A stretch of DNA of 64,000 bases from Allobosea caraganae (GCF_003351345.1 NZ_QQTO01000021.1:310001-374000), one strand, 5' to 3'. Counted from the first letter of the stretch, positions 24,967 through 34,737 are shown. Notes: a model not told the origin generated them from the letters alone. Made by a program: numbers and translations.

Positions 24967-26187
24967 TTGCCTGCCTTGCCCCGCTTTTCCGAGCATTGGC
25001 TGCTGCTCTGCGGCCTTGCGCTCACCCGCATCATCGGCTGGGGCTCGACCTATTACGCGCCCGCCGTGCTGGGGAACTATCTCGCCCGGGACATCGGCCT
25101 GAGCGGCGAGGTGGTGTTCGGCGGCATCACGGTGCTGCTGGTGGTGGGGGCGCTCGTCGCGCCTGCGATCGGCCGCCATCTCGACAGCTACGGGACGCGG
25201 CGCTCGATGTGCGCGGGCGCGGTGATCTGCGCGCTGGGGCTGGCGCTGCTCTCATTCGCGCAGGGGCCGGTCTCCTATCTCGCGACCTGGTTCGTCATCG
25301 GCATCGGCCATGCGATGACGCTGGCCAATGTCGGCAACGTCACGGTCGCGCAGCTGACGGGCGAGCGCACGCGCCGGATCATCGGGCTGATGATGCTGGT
25401 CACCGGGCTGGCCTCGAGCGTGTTCTGGCCGCTTACGGCGGCGCTCTCGGCGGCTTATGGCTGGCGCACGACACTGCTGGTCTTCGCCGCGATCCAGATC
25501 GTCATCGTGCTGCCGATCCATCTGATGATCCCGGCGCGCCGGGTCAGGCTGCCGGCGCCGGGCCAGCCTGCCGCCACCGTGGCCGAGGAGGGCAGGGTGC
25601 CGCCCGCGCATCGGCGCGCCACGTTCTGGCTGGTCGCGACGGCCTTCTCCGCCAGCGGCGTCGTCTCGTGGGGCCTGCCGCTGCACCTGATCGGCATGAT
25701 GCAGAGCTCGGGCCTGAGCCAGGCCACGGCGGTGGCGATCGCGACCCTGAACGGGCCGGCGACGCTGGCTGCGCGCCTGGTCGACGTCGTCGCCGGCGAG
25801 CGCCTGCCGGTCGAGCGCGTGGCGCTGGTCGGCCTGCTGCTCGGGCCGCTCGCCTGCCTGCTGATGGCAGTCGCGCCCGGCTCGGCGCCGGTGGCGATCG
25901 CCTTCTCCTGCCTGTTCAGCGCTGCAATGGGCGTGATCTCGGTGGCGCGGGCGACATTGCCGCTGTCGCTGTTCGGCAGGCGCGGCTTCGCGACCATGCT
26001 CGGGCAGCTGACGGTGCCGCAGAACTTCGCCTTCGCGACGGCGCCGCTGCTCTTCGCCGTGTTGATCGAGCGCTTCGGCGTCTCGGTGACGCTGGTGATC
26101 TCGGCAATCGTTCAGTTGGTCGCGCTCGTTGCGATGCTGGTGCTGGTGCGCCGGCTCGGCGCGATCGAGAGCTCTAGCTGCCCATGA
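24967..26187 (+). CDS. MFS transporter
   Basis: A 406-residue permease with about 12 helices. It begins [41 protein letters not shown], and the segment [21 protein letters not shown] (about 60-80) is the inter-helix 2/3 loop. The [11 protein letters not shown] helix begins the second half (about 237-247). It resembles BdlA/monocarboxylate-like MFS carriers but the substrate is unknown. A TTG start (24967) is used because no ATG precedes the first helix. It sits on the opposite strand between fliJ and fliI, and its 3 prime end overlaps the fliI end by 14 bases, suggesting a later insertion into a flagellar locus. Confidence 0.8.
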   Translation: MPALPRFSEHWLLLCGLALTRIIGWGSTYYAPAVLGNYLARDIGLSGEVVFGGITVLLVVGALVAPAIGRHLDSYGTRRSMCAGAVICALGLALLSFAQGPVSYLATWFVIGIGHAMTLANVGNVTVAQLTGERTRRIIGLMMLVTGLASSVFWPLTAALSAAYGWRTTLLVFAAIQIVIVLPIHLMIPARRVRLPAPGQPAATVAEEGRVPPAHRRATFWLVATAFSASGVVSWGLPLHLIGMMQSSGLSQATAVAIATLNGPATLAARLVDVVAGERLPVERVALVGLLLGPLACLLMAVAPGSAPVAIAFSCLFSAAMGVISVARATLPLSLFGRRGFATMLGQLTVPQNFAFATAPLLFAVLIERFGVSVTLVISAIVQLVALVAMLVLVRRLGAIESSSCP

Positions 26188-27514
26188 TCTGGGCGAGCCT
26201 GGCGTAGCAGTCCTTCAGCGAGGTCTTCTCGTCCTTGGCCTGCTTCAGGAAGGCCTCCAGCGCCGGGTTGAGGCGGATCGCCTCGTCGACCTCGGCCGAG
26301 GCGCCCTGGCGGTAGGCGCCGAGGCGGATCAGCTCCTCCATGTCGGCATAGGTCGCGAGCGTAGCGCGCGCCTTCTGGACGACGGGATAGAAGGCCGGGT
26401 CGCAGGAGCGCGGCATGGTGCGCGAGACCGATTTCAGGATGTTGATCGCCGGGTAGCGGCCGCGCTCGGCGATCGAGCGCTCCATCACGATATGGCCGTC
26501 GAGGATGCCGCGGACGGCATCGGCCACCGGCTCGTCATGGTCGCCGCCATCGACCAGCACCGTGAACAGGCCGGTGATGGCGCCGTCGCCCACGCCCGGT
26601 CCGGCGCGCTCCAGCAGGCGCGGCAGTTCGGCGAAGACGGTCGGGGTGTAGCCCTTGGTGGTCGGCGGCTCGCCGGCAGCGAGGCCGATCTCGCGCATGG
26701 CCATGGCGAATCGCGTTACCGAATCCATCAGGCACATCACCTGCAGGCCCTGGTCGCGGAAGAACTCGGCCAGGGTCAGCGTCGTCAGCGCCGCCTGCTT
26801 GCGCATCAGGGCTGGTTCGTCCGAGGTCGCGACCACGACGATGGAGCGCGCCAGGCCCTCGGGCCCGAGATCGTCCTGGAGGAACTCCTGGACCTCGCGG
26901 CCGCGCTCGCCGACGAGGCCGATGATGTTAACGTCTGCCCTTGCGTAACGGGCCAGCATCGAGAGCAGCACCGACTTGCCGACGCCGGAGCCGGCGAAGA
27001 TGCCCATGCGCTGGCCGAGGCAGCAGGTCAGGAAGGTGTTGAGGGCGCGCACGCCGAGGTCGAGCGGGGCGCCGACGCGCCGCCTGGCATGGGCCGGCGG
27101 CGGATCGCCGCGGAAGGGCGAGAGGTGCTCGCCCTGCGGCAGGGGCGGGCCGCCATCCACAGGTCTTCCGAGCGCATCGACGACGCGGCCGAGCCAGGCC
27201 GTGGTCGGTCGGATGCCCGGCGCCGCCTTGTCGACATAGGCGGGGCAGCCGCGGCGCACGCCGTCGAGCCCGCCATAGGGCATGACCAGCGCCTTCTCCC
27301 CGGAAAAGCCGATGACCTCGCAGGGAACGCGGGTTCCGGGCGCGATCTCGATCTCGATGCGGCCGCCGAGGCTCATCGCGCCGATCGGCCCGGAGACCTC
27401 GACCATCAGGCCGCGCACCGCCGTGACGCGGCCGTAGACCGAGACCGAATCAAAGCCGGCGATCGTGGCGGCGAGGTCCGCGAGCCGGCCGCTGCCGCGT
27501 TTTGCGCTGCTCAT
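26174..27514 (-). CDS. fliI: flagellum-specific ATP synthase FliI
   Basis: A 446-residue hexameric ATPase of the flagellar export apparatus. Walker [15 protein letters not shown] is at about 171-184. Walker B is [28 protein letters not shown], and the [25 protein letters not shown] segment is diagnostic for FliI/YscN. The N-terminal FliH-binding region begins [22 protein letters not shown] 27514 is preferred to an upstream alternative at 27556. It is divergent from ctrA across a 348-base regulatory gap, and its 3 prime end overlaps the convergent MFS gene. Confidence 0.95.
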   Translation of the reverse strand: MSSAKRGSGRLADLAATIAGFDSVSVYGRVTAVRGLMVEVSGPIGAMSLGGRIEIEIAPGTRVPCEVIGFSGEKALVMPYGGLDGVRRGCPAYVDKAAPGIRPTTAWLGRVVDALGRPVDGGPPLPQGEHLSPFRGDPPPAHARRRVGAPLDLGVRALNTFLTCCLGQRMGIFAGSGVGKSVLLSMLARYARADVNIIGLVGERGREVQEFLQDDLGPEGLARSIVVVATSDEPALMRKQAALTTLTLAEFFRDQGLQVMCLMDSVTRFAMAMREIGLAAGEPPTTKGYTPTVFAELPRLLERAGPGVGDGAITGLFTVLVDGGDHDEPVADAVRGILDGHIVMERSIAERGRYPAINILKSVSRTMPRSCDPAFYPVVQKARATLATYADMEELIRLGAYRQGASAEVDEAIRLNPALEAFLKQAKDEKTSLKDCYARLAQIMGS

Positions 27515-27862
27515 GAGCCTTCCCGTCAACCTTTCGTTTACCTGTGTGATTAACACTGTGTTTCGAGGCTGCGGCGCGTCGCAGGGGTTATGTTAATCCC
27601 TGTGTCCGAGCTAAGCCTCCGCGAAAGGCGATTTCGCGGGTGATGGTTTTCCGATCCGTGTCAATTTCGACTCACCTCGACAAGGATCGTGCACTTTCCC
27701 CCGTTAAGCGCTTGCGCTCGGGAATCACGGTTTGTTAACCATTTCTCCGTAGCGTGTCGCGTGGCGTTTCATCGGGCAAGCACGCCGTCGTCCAGGGCCA
27801 TGGGGGCTGGGACGGGTAACAAGGCGGTCCGGCTTGCCTCTGGGCGAAATTGGGGACGAGAC
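27515..27862. promoter_or_regulatory. fliI-ctrA divergent regulatory region
   Basis: A gene-free stretch of 348 bases. It contains a CtrA-type half-site TTAACCAT at 27735-27742, two GANTC sites that the CcrM methylase would modify (GACTC 27669-27673 and GAATC 27722-27726), and an 8-bp perfect inverted repeat CCGCGAAA/TTTCGCGG at 27619-27639. On the fliI side a TTAA and a TAAAC lie nine bases apart, too wide for a standard CtrA box. GANTC control of ctrA transcription is established in Caulobacter. Confidence 0.55.
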
Positions 27863-28564
27863 ATGCGGGTTCTGCTGATCGAGGACGATAGCGCAACCGC
27901 CCAGAGCATTGAGCTGATGCTCAAGTCCGAGAGCTTCAACGTCTACACGACGGATCTGGGTGAAGAGGGCGTCGATCTCGGCAAACTCTACGACTACGAC
28001 ATCATTCTCCTCGACCTGAACCTGCCCGACATGTCCGGCTACGAGGTTCTGCGCTCGCTGCGCGTCGCCAAGGTCAAGACGCCGATCCTGATCCTGTCGG
28101 GGCTCGCGGGCATCGAGGACAAGGTCAAGGGGCTCGGCTTCGGCGCCGACGACTACCTGACCAAGCCGTTCCACAAGGACGAGCTGGTCGCCCGCATCCA
28201 TGCGATCGTGCGCCGCTCGAAGGGCCACGCCCAGTCGGTCATCACGACCGGCGACCTGGTCGTCAACCTCGACACCAAGACCGTGGAAGTGGACGCCGCC
28301 CGCGTGCACCTCACCGGCAAGGAATACCAGATGCTGGAGCTGCTCTCGCTCCGCAAGGGCACGACGCTGACCAAGGAGATGTTCCTCAACCATCTCTATG
28401 GCGGCATGGACGAGCCCGAGCTCAAGATCATCGACGTGTTCATCTGCAAGCTGCGCAAGAAGCTCGCCAACGCGTCGGACGGCAAGAACTACATCGAAAC
28501 GGTCTGGGGCCGCGGCTACGTGCTGCGCGAGCCGACCGAGGTCGAGGAACGCATTCCGGCCTGA
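27863..28564 (+). CDS. ctrA: cell-cycle master response regulator CtrA
   Basis: A 233-residue OmpR/PhoB-type regulator. The receiver domain (1-115) has acidic residues IEDDS, phosphoacceptor Asp51 in [13 protein letters not shown] and Lys in [10 protein letters not shown]. The winged-helix DNA-binding domain (about 125-225) includes [32 protein letters not shown] and the wing [11 protein letters not shown]. The sequence is very close to Caulobacter and rhizobial CtrA throughout. It controls flagellar, division and methylation genes. ChpT (34.7 kb) phosphorylates it and SciP (4.7 kb) inhibits it. ATG 27863 is the conserved start, although the frame opens 174 bases earlier. Confidence 0.97.
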   Translation: MRVLLIEDDSATAQSIELMLKSESFNVYTTDLGEEGVDLGKLYDYDIILLDLNLPDMSGYEVLRSLRVAKVKTPILILSGLAGIEDKVKGLGFGADDYLTKPFHKDELVARIHAIVRRSKGHAQSVITTGDLVVNLDTKTVEVDAARVHLTGKEYQMLELLSLRKGTTLTKEMFLNHLYGGMDEPELKIIDVFICKLRKKLANASDGKNYIETVWGRGYVLREPTEVEERIPA

Positions 28565-28573
28565 ACCGGGCTG

Positions 28574-28649
28574 GAGCAGGATGCGAAAAACCGGCCTCCG
28601 CTTTTTCGCATCCCGCTCTGGCGTCATTCGCCGGTCATGATCGAATGAC
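28574..28649. repeat. AGCAGGATGCGAAAA palindromic repeat plus adjoining inverted repeat
   Basis: AGCAGGATGCGAAAA and TTTTTCGCATCCCGCT arms (28574-28619), then GTCATTCG/CGAATGAC (28623-28649). It is related to the composite elements at 34596 and 36925. It lies between the ctrA stop and its terminator. Confidence 0.7.
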
Positions 28650-28696
28650 ATAACAGCATTGACCTGATCGTCGGATGTAAACGACAGGTCGAACGG

Positions 28697-28725
28697 GACC
28701 CCGCCGCGAGGCGGGGTTTTTGTTT
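28697..28725 (+). terminator. rho-independent terminator downstream of ctrA
   Basis: ACCCCGCC/GGCGGGGT 8-bp stem with a GCGA loop followed by TTTTTGTTTG, 133 bases after the ctrA stop. Confidence 0.85.
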
Positions 28726-28747
28726 GTGGCGCCTTCGGACCCGCCAG

Positions 28748-28854
28748 CGTCATTCCGGCCAAGCGGCGCAGCCGCGCAGCGCCGGGATCCATCGTAGAGC
28801 GCGACGCCCTACGATGGATCCCGGAACTCCGCTTCGCTGCGTCCGGGATGACGG
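28748..28854. repeat. CGTCATTCCGG...CCGGGATGACGG long palindrome, second copy
   Basis: Same family as 20363-20464: CGTCATTCCGG and CCGGGATGACG arms with an inner CCGGGATCCATCGTAG/CTACGATGGATCCCGG stem. With the two preceding elements it accounts for most of the 334-base gap between ctrA and cheR. Confidence 0.8.
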
Positions 28855-28898
28855 AGAGGGTGAGCGACCGGATCGCGCCCAATCAGCGCGCATCGCCC

Positions 28899-29789
28899 TC
28901 AGATATGCGAGCCGCTTTCGACCAGGCTCTTGGGTCGGTCGAAGGCGAAGCCGAAATTCGGCGCCTGGCCCCGGCTGGAGCGGCCGTCGCGGTAGAGGCC
29001 GCGGTGCTGCTTGTCAGGCACGATGGTGGTGGTGATGCCGATCACCGTCTCGGCCGCGCCGAGGATGAAGGCACCGTCCGGCGCCAGTCGTTGCGACAGC
29101 GCCGCCATCACCCGCGCCTTGGTCGGCACGTCGAAATAGATCAGCACGTTGCGGCAGAAGATCACGTCGAACTGGCCGAGATGCTCGCTCGATTCGAGCA
29201 GGTTGTGCAGCTTCAGATCGACCATGCCGCGGATGCGCTCGGCGATCCGCCACTTGTCGCCCTCCTGCTTGAAATATTTGAGCAGGAGCTGGATCGGCAG
29301 GCCGCGCTGGACCTCGAACTGGCTGTAGAGCCCGGCCCGCGCCCGCTCCAGGATCTCGGCCGAGATGTCGGTGCCGACGATCTCGATCTTCCAGCCGGCG
29401 AGGCGGGGCGCTATCTCGTCGAGGATCATCGCCAGCGAATAGGCCTCCTGTCCGCTCGAGACCGCGGCGCACCAGATGCGCAGCGAGCGCTTGGCCACGT
29501 TGGCCGCGAGCTTCTCCGGCAGGATCACGTCGCGGAACATGTCGAAGGGCATGCGGTCGCGGAAGAACAAGGTCTCGTTGGTGGTCATCGCCTCGACCAC
29601 CGCGCCTTCGAGCTCGCGGTCGTTGTCGAGCCTGAGGCGCCGCACCAGCGCGTCGAGCCCCGAAATGCCGCGGCGACGGCAGAGGATGCCGAGGCGGCTC
29701 TCGACGAGGTAGCGCTTCTCCAGGCTGAGCGAGAGGCCGGAGCGCAGATGCAGCAAGGTGCGCAGGAAGTCGAAATCCGCCTGGGTCAT
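28899..29789 (-). CDS. cheR: chemotaxis protein methyltransferase CheR
   Basis: A 296-residue SAM-dependent enzyme that methylates glutamates of chemoreceptors. The N-terminal helical CheR_N domain (about 1-60) includes LRTLLHLRSGLSLSLEKRYLVESRL. The catalytic domain includes TNETLFFRD, IWCAAVSSGQEAYSLAM, VGTDIS and FDVIFCRNVLIYFD, all family motifs. The C-terminal 30 residues are variable. It is the last gene of cheA-cheW-cheY-cheB-cheR and overlaps cheB by 4 bases. The 5 prime part of a much longer open frame (to 30575) is a shadow of cheB. Confidence 0.95.
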   Translation of the reverse strand: MTQADFDFLRTLLHLRSGLSLSLEKRYLVESRLGILCRRRGISGLDALVRRLRLDNDRELEGAVVEAMTTNETLFFRDRMPFDMFRDVILPEKLAANVAKRSLRIWCAAVSSGQEAYSLAMILDEIAPRLAGWKIEIVGTDISAEILERARAGLYSQFEVQRGLPIQLLLKYFKQEGDKWRIAERIRGMVDLKLHNLLESSEHLGQFDVIFCRNVLIYFDVPTKARVMAALSQRLAPDGAFILGAAETVIGITTTIVPDKQHRGLYRDGRSSRGQAPNFGFAFDRPKSLVESGSHI

Positions 29790-30892
29790 GCGCCGTGACC
29801 TCCGCGGACGAGCGAACGGATGGCGGGGCCGATGCCGTCGAGCGCGATCACGGCGCTGGCATGGCGGGCGCGCACGACCGAGCCGGGCATGCCCCAGATC
29901 GTGCTGGTGGCCTCGTCCTGGGCGATGACGGCGGCACCGGCCCGGCGCAGGGCGCCGGCGCCGTCGGTGCCGTCGCTGCCCATGCCGGTCATCACCAGTC
30001 CGAGCGCGGCCGGGCCGAGATGGCGGGCGGCGTCGCTGAAGAGCACGTCGACGGCGGGCCGGCAGAAGCGCACCGGCGGGCCGTCGCTGATGCTGGCGAC
30101 GATGTGGCCGAGCTTGCGGTCGATGCCGAGATGGCGGCCGCCCGGCGCGACGTAGATGGCGCCGCGGCTCAGCCGCTCGCCATCGTAAGGCTCGCGCGCT
30201 GGCACGCCGATCTGCGCCGAGACCTGCTCGGCGAAGGAGGCGGTGAAGAGCGGCGGCATGTGCTGGACGACGAGCGTGATCAGGTCCTGCAAGCCGTCGT
30301 CGATATCGGCCAGCACCTTGGCGACGGCGCGCGGGCCGCCGGTCGAGGCGCCGATCAGGAGATAGCGCGGCATCACCGAGATCAGTGGCCTGAGGTCGAC
30401 GATGCCGGCGGGCAGGGCGGGCTCGGGCAGGTCGCTGCCTGCGCCGTGAGCATGAGAAGATTGCGCGATGTTGCCGAGCTTGCTCAGGAACTCGCTGCGG
30501 AAATCGAGCGAGAGCGTCATGCCGCTGCGGCTCTCGGGCTTGGGCAGCACGTCCATGGCGCCCATGGTCATGCATTGCAGCGCAAGGCGCGCATTGCGCT
30601 CGGTCAGGGTGGTCGCGAGGAGGATCGCGGTCTTCGGGCTCTCCTTGACGATCTGCGGCAGCGCCGTGACGCCGTCGATGCCGGGCATGTCGAGGTCGAG
30701 CACCATGATGTCGGGCTGGTAGCGGCCGGCATGCTCGATCGCGGTCTCGCCGTCGCCGGCGACCGCCACGACATGGAACTGGCCGCTCTCGCCGAGCCAG
30801 CGCGCGAAGAGGCCGCGCACGACGACGGAATCGTCGGCGATGACGACGGTCTTGGGGCGCAGGGCCGCGCTGCCGGAGGGGGCGATGATCAT
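29786..30892 (-). CDS. cheB: protein-glutamate methylesterase CheB
   Basis: A 368-residue receptor demethylase/deamidase. The N-terminal receiver (about 14-130) has VIADDSVVVRGLF and phosphoacceptor LDLDMPGIDGVTALP. A linker leads to the CheB methylesterase domain (about 172-365) with catalytic Ser in GASTGGPRAV, His in VQHMPP and Asp in TGMGSDGTDGAGAL. It forms a feedback pair with CheR and is activated by CheA. It overlaps cheR by 4 bases and is separated from cheY by 97 bases, so an internal promoter there is possible. Confidence 0.96.
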   Translation of the reverse strand: MIIAPSGSAALRPKTVVIADDSVVVRGLFARWLGESGQFHVVAVAGDGETAIEHAGRYQPDIMVLDLDMPGIDGVTALPQIVKESPKTAILLATTLTERNARLALQCMTMGAMDVLPKPESRSGMTLSLDFRSEFLSKLGNIAQSSHAHGAGSDLPEPALPAGIVDLRPLISVMPRYLLIGASTGGPRAVAKVLADIDDGLQDLITLVVQHMPPLFTASFAEQVSAQIGVPAREPYDGERLSRGAIYVAPGGRHLGIDRKLGHIVASISDGPPVRFCRPAVDVLFSDAARHLGPAALGLVMTGMGSDGTDGAGALRRAGAAVIAQDEATSTIWGMPGSVVRARHASAVIALDGIGPAIRSLVRGGHGA

Positions 30893-30989
30893 GCCGCGCG
30901 CGTCCGGTTCGTCAGGGCGATTGCGAAGAGGGAGGACAGGGGTCTTTGCATGGGAAAGCGTGCGACGGCCGGTGCCGCCGCGTCCGTCA

Positions 30990-31355
30990 TCACAGCAGGC
31001 CGACCTGGTGGAACTTGGATGCGACTATCTCCTTGTCGAACGGCTTCATGATGTACTCGTCGGCGCCGGCATGCATGGCGCGCGCGATATGGGCGATGTC
31101 GTTCTCGGTGGTGCAGAACACGACCTTCGGCTTCTTGCCGCCCGGCATCTGGCGCAGCGTGCGCAGGAAGTCGTAGCCGTCCATGATCGGCATGTTCCAG
31201 TCGAGCAGGACCGCATCCGGCATCTCGCCCTTGCAGGCGTCGATGGCGCGGGCGCCGTCCTCGGCCTCGGCGATGCGGAACTGCAGGCCTTCGAGGATGC
31301 GGCGGGCGACCTTGCGGATCACGGCGGAGTCATCGACGACGAGACAATATTTCAT
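30990..31355 (-). CDS. cheY: chemotaxis response regulator CheY
   Basis: A 121-residue single receiver domain. The acidic pair is in VVDDSAVIRKVARRIL, phosphoacceptor Asp52 is in LLDWNMPIMDGYDFLR, the conserved Thr follows in VVFCTTEND, and Lys is in YIMKPFDKE. It carries the phosphoryl signal from CheA to the FliM/FliN switch encoded partly at 13 kb. A DWNMP motif rather than the more usual D-x-MP variants is common among alphaproteobacterial CheY proteins. It is third in the che operon. Confidence 0.95.
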   Translation of the reverse strand: MKYCLVVDDSAVIRKVARRILEGLQFRIAEAEDGARAIDACKGEMPDAVLLDWNMPIMDGYDFLRTLRQMPGGKKPKVVFCTTENDIAHIARAMHAGADEYIMKPFDKEIVASKFHQVGLL

Positions 31356-31385
31356 GGTCTTATCTCCAGAACGGGGGTGCGGCCG

Positions 31386-31889
31386 TCAGGCTGCCAGAGG
31401 AAGGTCGATCTTCAGGACCGCATCGACGTCGAGCACGACGAGGAGGCGGTCTTCGAGGCGGTGGATGCCGGCCGCGAGCGCGGCCCAGATCCGGTCGAGA
31501 TGCACGGGCACGGGCTCGAAGGTGGACTGGTCGAGGCGCATGACCTCGCCCACCGCATCGACGATCAGCGCGTAGGCCTCGCCGCCATGGTCGATGCCGA
31601 CGGCGGTGAGCTCGTACTTGCCGTTGCAGTCGGTCTTCAGCGAGAGCGGGCGGCCGAGCCGCTTGTTCAGGCAGATCGCGGTGACGATGCGGCCGCGCAG
31701 GTTGAGGAGGCCAACGATCTCGGCCGGCGCCAGCGGCACGGGCGTGATGCGGTTGGCGATGAAGACGTCGTGGACGCGGCCGATCGGCAGGCCGAGAAGC
31801 TGCTCGCCGATGGTGATGGTGACGTAGTCGAGCGACTCGCCGAAGCTCGGCGCGGTCTCGTTCGCGGCCTGGTCGATCCTGCCGTTCAT
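31386..31889 (-). CDS. cheW: chemotaxis coupling protein CheW
   Basis: A 167-residue scaffold linking chemoreceptors to CheA. The CheW domain spans about 22-160: DYVTITIGEQLLGLPIGRVHDVF, then ITPVPLAPAEIVGLLNLRGRIVTAICLNKRLG, the classic receptor/CheA binding core. The C-terminal segment VVLDVDAVLKIDLPLAA ends the fold. It overlaps the cheA stop by 4 bases (ATGA), indicating translational coupling. Confidence 0.95.
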   Translation of the reverse strand: MNGRIDQAANETAPSFGESLDYVTITIGEQLLGLPIGRVHDVFIANRITPVPLAPAEIVGLLNLRGRIVTAICLNKRLGRPLSLKTDCNGKYELTAVGIDHGGEAYALIVDAVGEVMRLDQSTFEPVPVHLDRIWAALAAGIHRLEDRLLVVLDVDAVLKIDLPLAA

Positions 31890-34507
31890 GCCGCCTGCCT
31901 CATGCCGGGCTTGTGGTCCGTCAGTTCCGCGAGCAGCGTGCGGCGGTCGAATTTCGCGACGATGCCGTCGAGTTGCGCCTCGCGGGCGCGGGCGTGCAGC
32001 TCGGGCGTGGCGAAGGTGGTCATGCCGAGGACGCGCAGGTGCTCGCCATTGGCGCCGGCGCGCAGCTCGGCGGCGAAGGCGAAGGCGGCGTCGGGCTTGC
32101 GGTCGAGATCGACCAGCACGCCGCTCAGGCCGCCGGCGGCGGCCAGGTGCCGGGCCTCGTCGAAATCGGCGGTCTGGGTCACGCGCAGGCCGGACGCCTT
32201 CAGCACCGGCGCCAGCATCTCGCGCAGGAAGTCGGACGGCTCGACCATCAGCACGTGCGGGCTCGCGGCAGCGCTCTCGCGGCGGCTCAGGCGCAGCCAG
32301 TTCGGATCGCCCATCGGCAGGTAGTGGGCGAGGTCGAGGATCTCGGTGGCGCGGCCGCGGATGATCGCCGAGCCGACCACGCCCTGGTCGAGCATCGCCT
32401 CCAGCTCGACGTCGAGGAACTCGTCGACGATGTCGACGATCGCGTCGACCGCCAGGCCCATGGTCAGGTCACCCTCGGAGATGATCACGAGCGGCTGCAA
32501 GCCATCGCTGCGGATGCTGGCCTGGCCGACCGGGACGATCGGCATCAGGCGGCCGCGATAGTTCAGCAGGATGCGGCCGCCGCTGGCCTGGAAGCCGCTG
32601 GCCTCGACCTCCTCCAGCCGGGTCACCAGCGAGAGCGGCACGGCCTTGACGCTGTCGGAGCCGGCGCGGAAGACCAGCATCGTGGTGCGCTCGCCGGCCG
32701 GCGAGACGCCCGGGGCCGCTTCCTCGCGCTCGGGCATGTCGGTCGAGACCGAGGCGCCGACCTGCCTGGCGACGCCGTTGGGGTCGATGATCAGCACGAC
32801 CGCGCCATCGCCCAGGATGGTGTTGCCGGAGAAGATCGGAATGTGCCGGAGCTTGCTCGACATCGGCTTCACCACGATTTCCTCGGTGTGGAAGACGCTG
32901 TCGACCAGGATGCCGAACTGGCGCTCGCCGATCTGGGTGACGACGATGAAGCCGTCCTCCGCCGCCTTCGGCGTCACGCCCATCAGCCCGGCGAGGACGA
33001 TGATCGGCAGCAGCCTGCCGCGCAGCCGCAGCACGGGGGCGCCGTTGATCTGCTCGACGCGGTGGTCGGCGCCGGCCTTCACCCGCACCAGCTCGCGCAC
33101 GACGATCTGCGGAATGGCGAAGCGCTCAGCGCCCGAGGCGACGATCAGCGCCGAGACGATAGCGAGCGTGAGCGGGATCTTGATGGTGATCGTCGTGCCC
33201 TGGCCGGGCGTGCTGGCGATGTCGATCAAGCCGCCGATGGCGTCGACATTGACCTTGACCACGTCCATGCCGACGCCGCGGCCGGAGACGGCGGTGACGT
33301 TCTCGGCGGTCGAGAAGCCGGGGTGGAAGATGAAGCGGCTGACCTGCGCATCGCTCATGCGCTCGATCTCGGCTTCCTGCGCCAGACCCTGCTGGAGCGC
33401 CTTGTTCCGAATGCGCGCGATGTCGAGGCCGCGCCCGTCATCGGCGATGGCGATGGTGACCGAGCCGCCCTCGTGATAGGCGGCAAGGCGGATCGTGCCG
33501 TGCTCCGGCTTGCCGGCCTTGAGCCGCTCGGCCGCCGCCTCGATGGCGTGGTCGGCGCAGTTCCTCACCATATGGGTGAGCGGGTCCTTGATCAGGTCGA
33601 GGATCTGCCGGTCGATCTCGGTGTCGGCGCCCTCGGTGACGAGCTCGATGCGCTTGCCGAGCTCGCCGCTCAGGTCGCGCACGATGCGCGGCAGCTTCGA
33701 CCAGGCGTTGCCGATCGGCTGCATGCGGGTCTTCATCACCCCGTCCTGCAGCTCGGCCGTGATCAGCGAGAGCCGCTGCAGCGGCGCCTTCAGCGCGGCA
33801 TCCTCCTGCCGGCGCGAGATTTCGAGGAGCTGGTTGCGGGTCAGCACCAGCTCGGAGACCATGGTCATCAGGTGCTCGAGCGTGTCGACGTTGACGCGCA
33901 GCGTCGCGGGGCCGGGCGGCCGGCTCTCTCGCAAGGTGGTGTCCTCGGCGGCGGCGTCATAGCGCGGCGCCGTGTCGATGCGCCCGTCGGGGCCGCGCTC
34001 GGGGCCGGGCGCGTTGCGGAAGATGAGGTCGAGCCCGTCCTCGGCCGTCGCCGGCGTGCCGTGGCGGGCGAGATAGGCGGCGACGGGATCGGCCGGGGCG
34101 CCTGCCGGCCGCGCCTGCCCGAGCTCGAAGCGGGCGCGCTCGGCCAAAGTCTGCAATTCGCCGATCAGGATCTCGTCGCTGCCGGGCGGCTCCTGGCCCT
34201 TGTCGGCAAGCTCCGCCATGATTTCCTTGACCCGGTCGATCGTCTCCAGGATCGCGGTGACGGCGCTGGCGCTGACGCTGGCGCCGTCGCGGAACTGGCC
34301 GATGACCGACTCGGCCGCATGGGTCAGCGCTTCCAGCCGCGGCAGGCCGATGAAGCCGCAGGTGCCCTTCACGGTGTGGACCAGCCGGAAGATGTTGCGC
34401 AGGATGTCGCGGTTGTTCGGCTCCTGCTCGAAGCGCACGAGTTCGCGGTCGACGGTGTCGAGATGCTCGCCGGTCTCGCCGAGGAACTCTTGCAGCAACT
34501 CGTCCAT
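31886..34507 (-). CDS. cheA: chemotaxis histidine kinase CheA with duplicated CheW domain and C-terminal pseudo-receiver
   Basis: An 873-residue kinase. The HPt domain has His44 in LVHTVKGTCGF. A P2-less linker is followed by the dimerisation and ATPase domains (LRVNVDTLEHLMTMVSELVLTRNQL, then DGRGLDIARIR and GRGVGMDVVK). The first CheW-like domain is at about 485-620. Unlike enterobacterial CheA, a second CheW-like domain (about 630-745, ILLNYRGRLMPIVPV) and a receiver-like domain (about 762-865) follow. The receiver has VEPSD instead of an acidic pair but keeps VDLD and a Lys in AKFD, so phosphorylation is doubtful. ATG 34507 is chosen over GTG 34519. It is the first gene of the che operon. 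Confidence 0.95.
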   Translation of the reverse strand: MDELLQEFLGETGEHLDTVDRELVRFEQEPNNRDILRNIFRLVHTVKGTCGFIGLPRLEALTHAAESVIGQFRDGASVSASAVTAILETIDRVKEIMAELADKGQEPPGSDEILIGELQTLAERARFELGQARPAGAPADPVAAYLARHGTPATAEDGLDLIFRNAPGPERGPDGRIDTAPRYDAAAEDTTLRESRPPGPATLRVNVDTLEHLMTMVSELVLTRNQLLEISRRQEDAALKAPLQRLSLITAELQDGVMKTRMQPIGNAWSKLPRIVRDLSGELGKRIELVTEGADTEIDRQILDLIKDPLTHMVRNCADHAIEAAAERLKAGKPEHGTIRLAAYHEGGSVTIAIADDGRGLDIARIRNKALQQGLAQEAEIERMSDAQVSRFIFHPGFSTAENVTAVSGRGVGMDVVKVNVDAIGGLIDIASTPGQGTTITIKIPLTLAIVSALIVASGAERFAIPQIVVRELVRVKAGADHRVEQINGAPVLRLRGRLLPIIVLAGLMGVTPKAAEDGFIVVTQIGERQFGILVDSVFHTEEIVVKPMSSKLRHIPIFSGNTILGDGAVVLIIDPNGVARQVGASVSTDMPEREEAAPGVSPAGERTTMLVFRAGSDSVKAVPLSLVTRLEEVEASGFQASGGRILLNYRGRLMPIVPVGQASIRSDGLQPLVIISEGDLTMGLAVDAIVDIVDEFLDVELEAMLDQGVVGSAIIRGRATEILDLAHYLPMGDPNWLRLSRRESAAASPHVLMVEPSDFLREMLAPVLKASGLRVTQTADFDEARHLAAAGGLSGVLVDLDRKPDAAFAFAAELRAGANGEHLRVLGMTTFATPELHARAREAQLDGIVAKFDRRTLLAELTDHKPGMRQAA

Positions 34508-34595
34508 GCCGGCGATCACGATCCACGCAACTAACGCTGCGTCAATCTATGCAGGCGAAGGGTTTATGATCGGTTGAGATTGTGCGGAAATCGCT

Positions 34596-34715
34596 AGAGC
34601 ATGGCGCGGAAAAGTGGGAACCGGCTTTTCGCGCAAGCCATGCTCTAACTCTTTATCGTAGATCACGTTTTTCGCTACCGGACTGCTTCGTCCGATAGCG
34701 GCGCGATCTATGGTT
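34596..34715. repeat. composite palindromic element between cheA and chpT
   Basis: AGAGCATGGCGCGGAAAAG / CTTTTCGCGCAAGCCATGCTCT (34596-34646), then AACTCTTT and a second hairpin CGCTACCGGAC/GTCCGATAGCG. The same two-part order occurs at 36925-37052. It fills most of the 230-base gap between cheA and chpT. Confidence 0.75.
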
Positions 34716-34737
34716 TGGCGCTTTCCGGCAATTCAGC

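Noticed and set aside
31913..34534. An 873-codon open frame on the plus strand opposite cheA
   Set aside because: It is antisense to a clear CheA with all domains, has runs of Asp, Gly and Arg from codon bias, and no recognisable motif.
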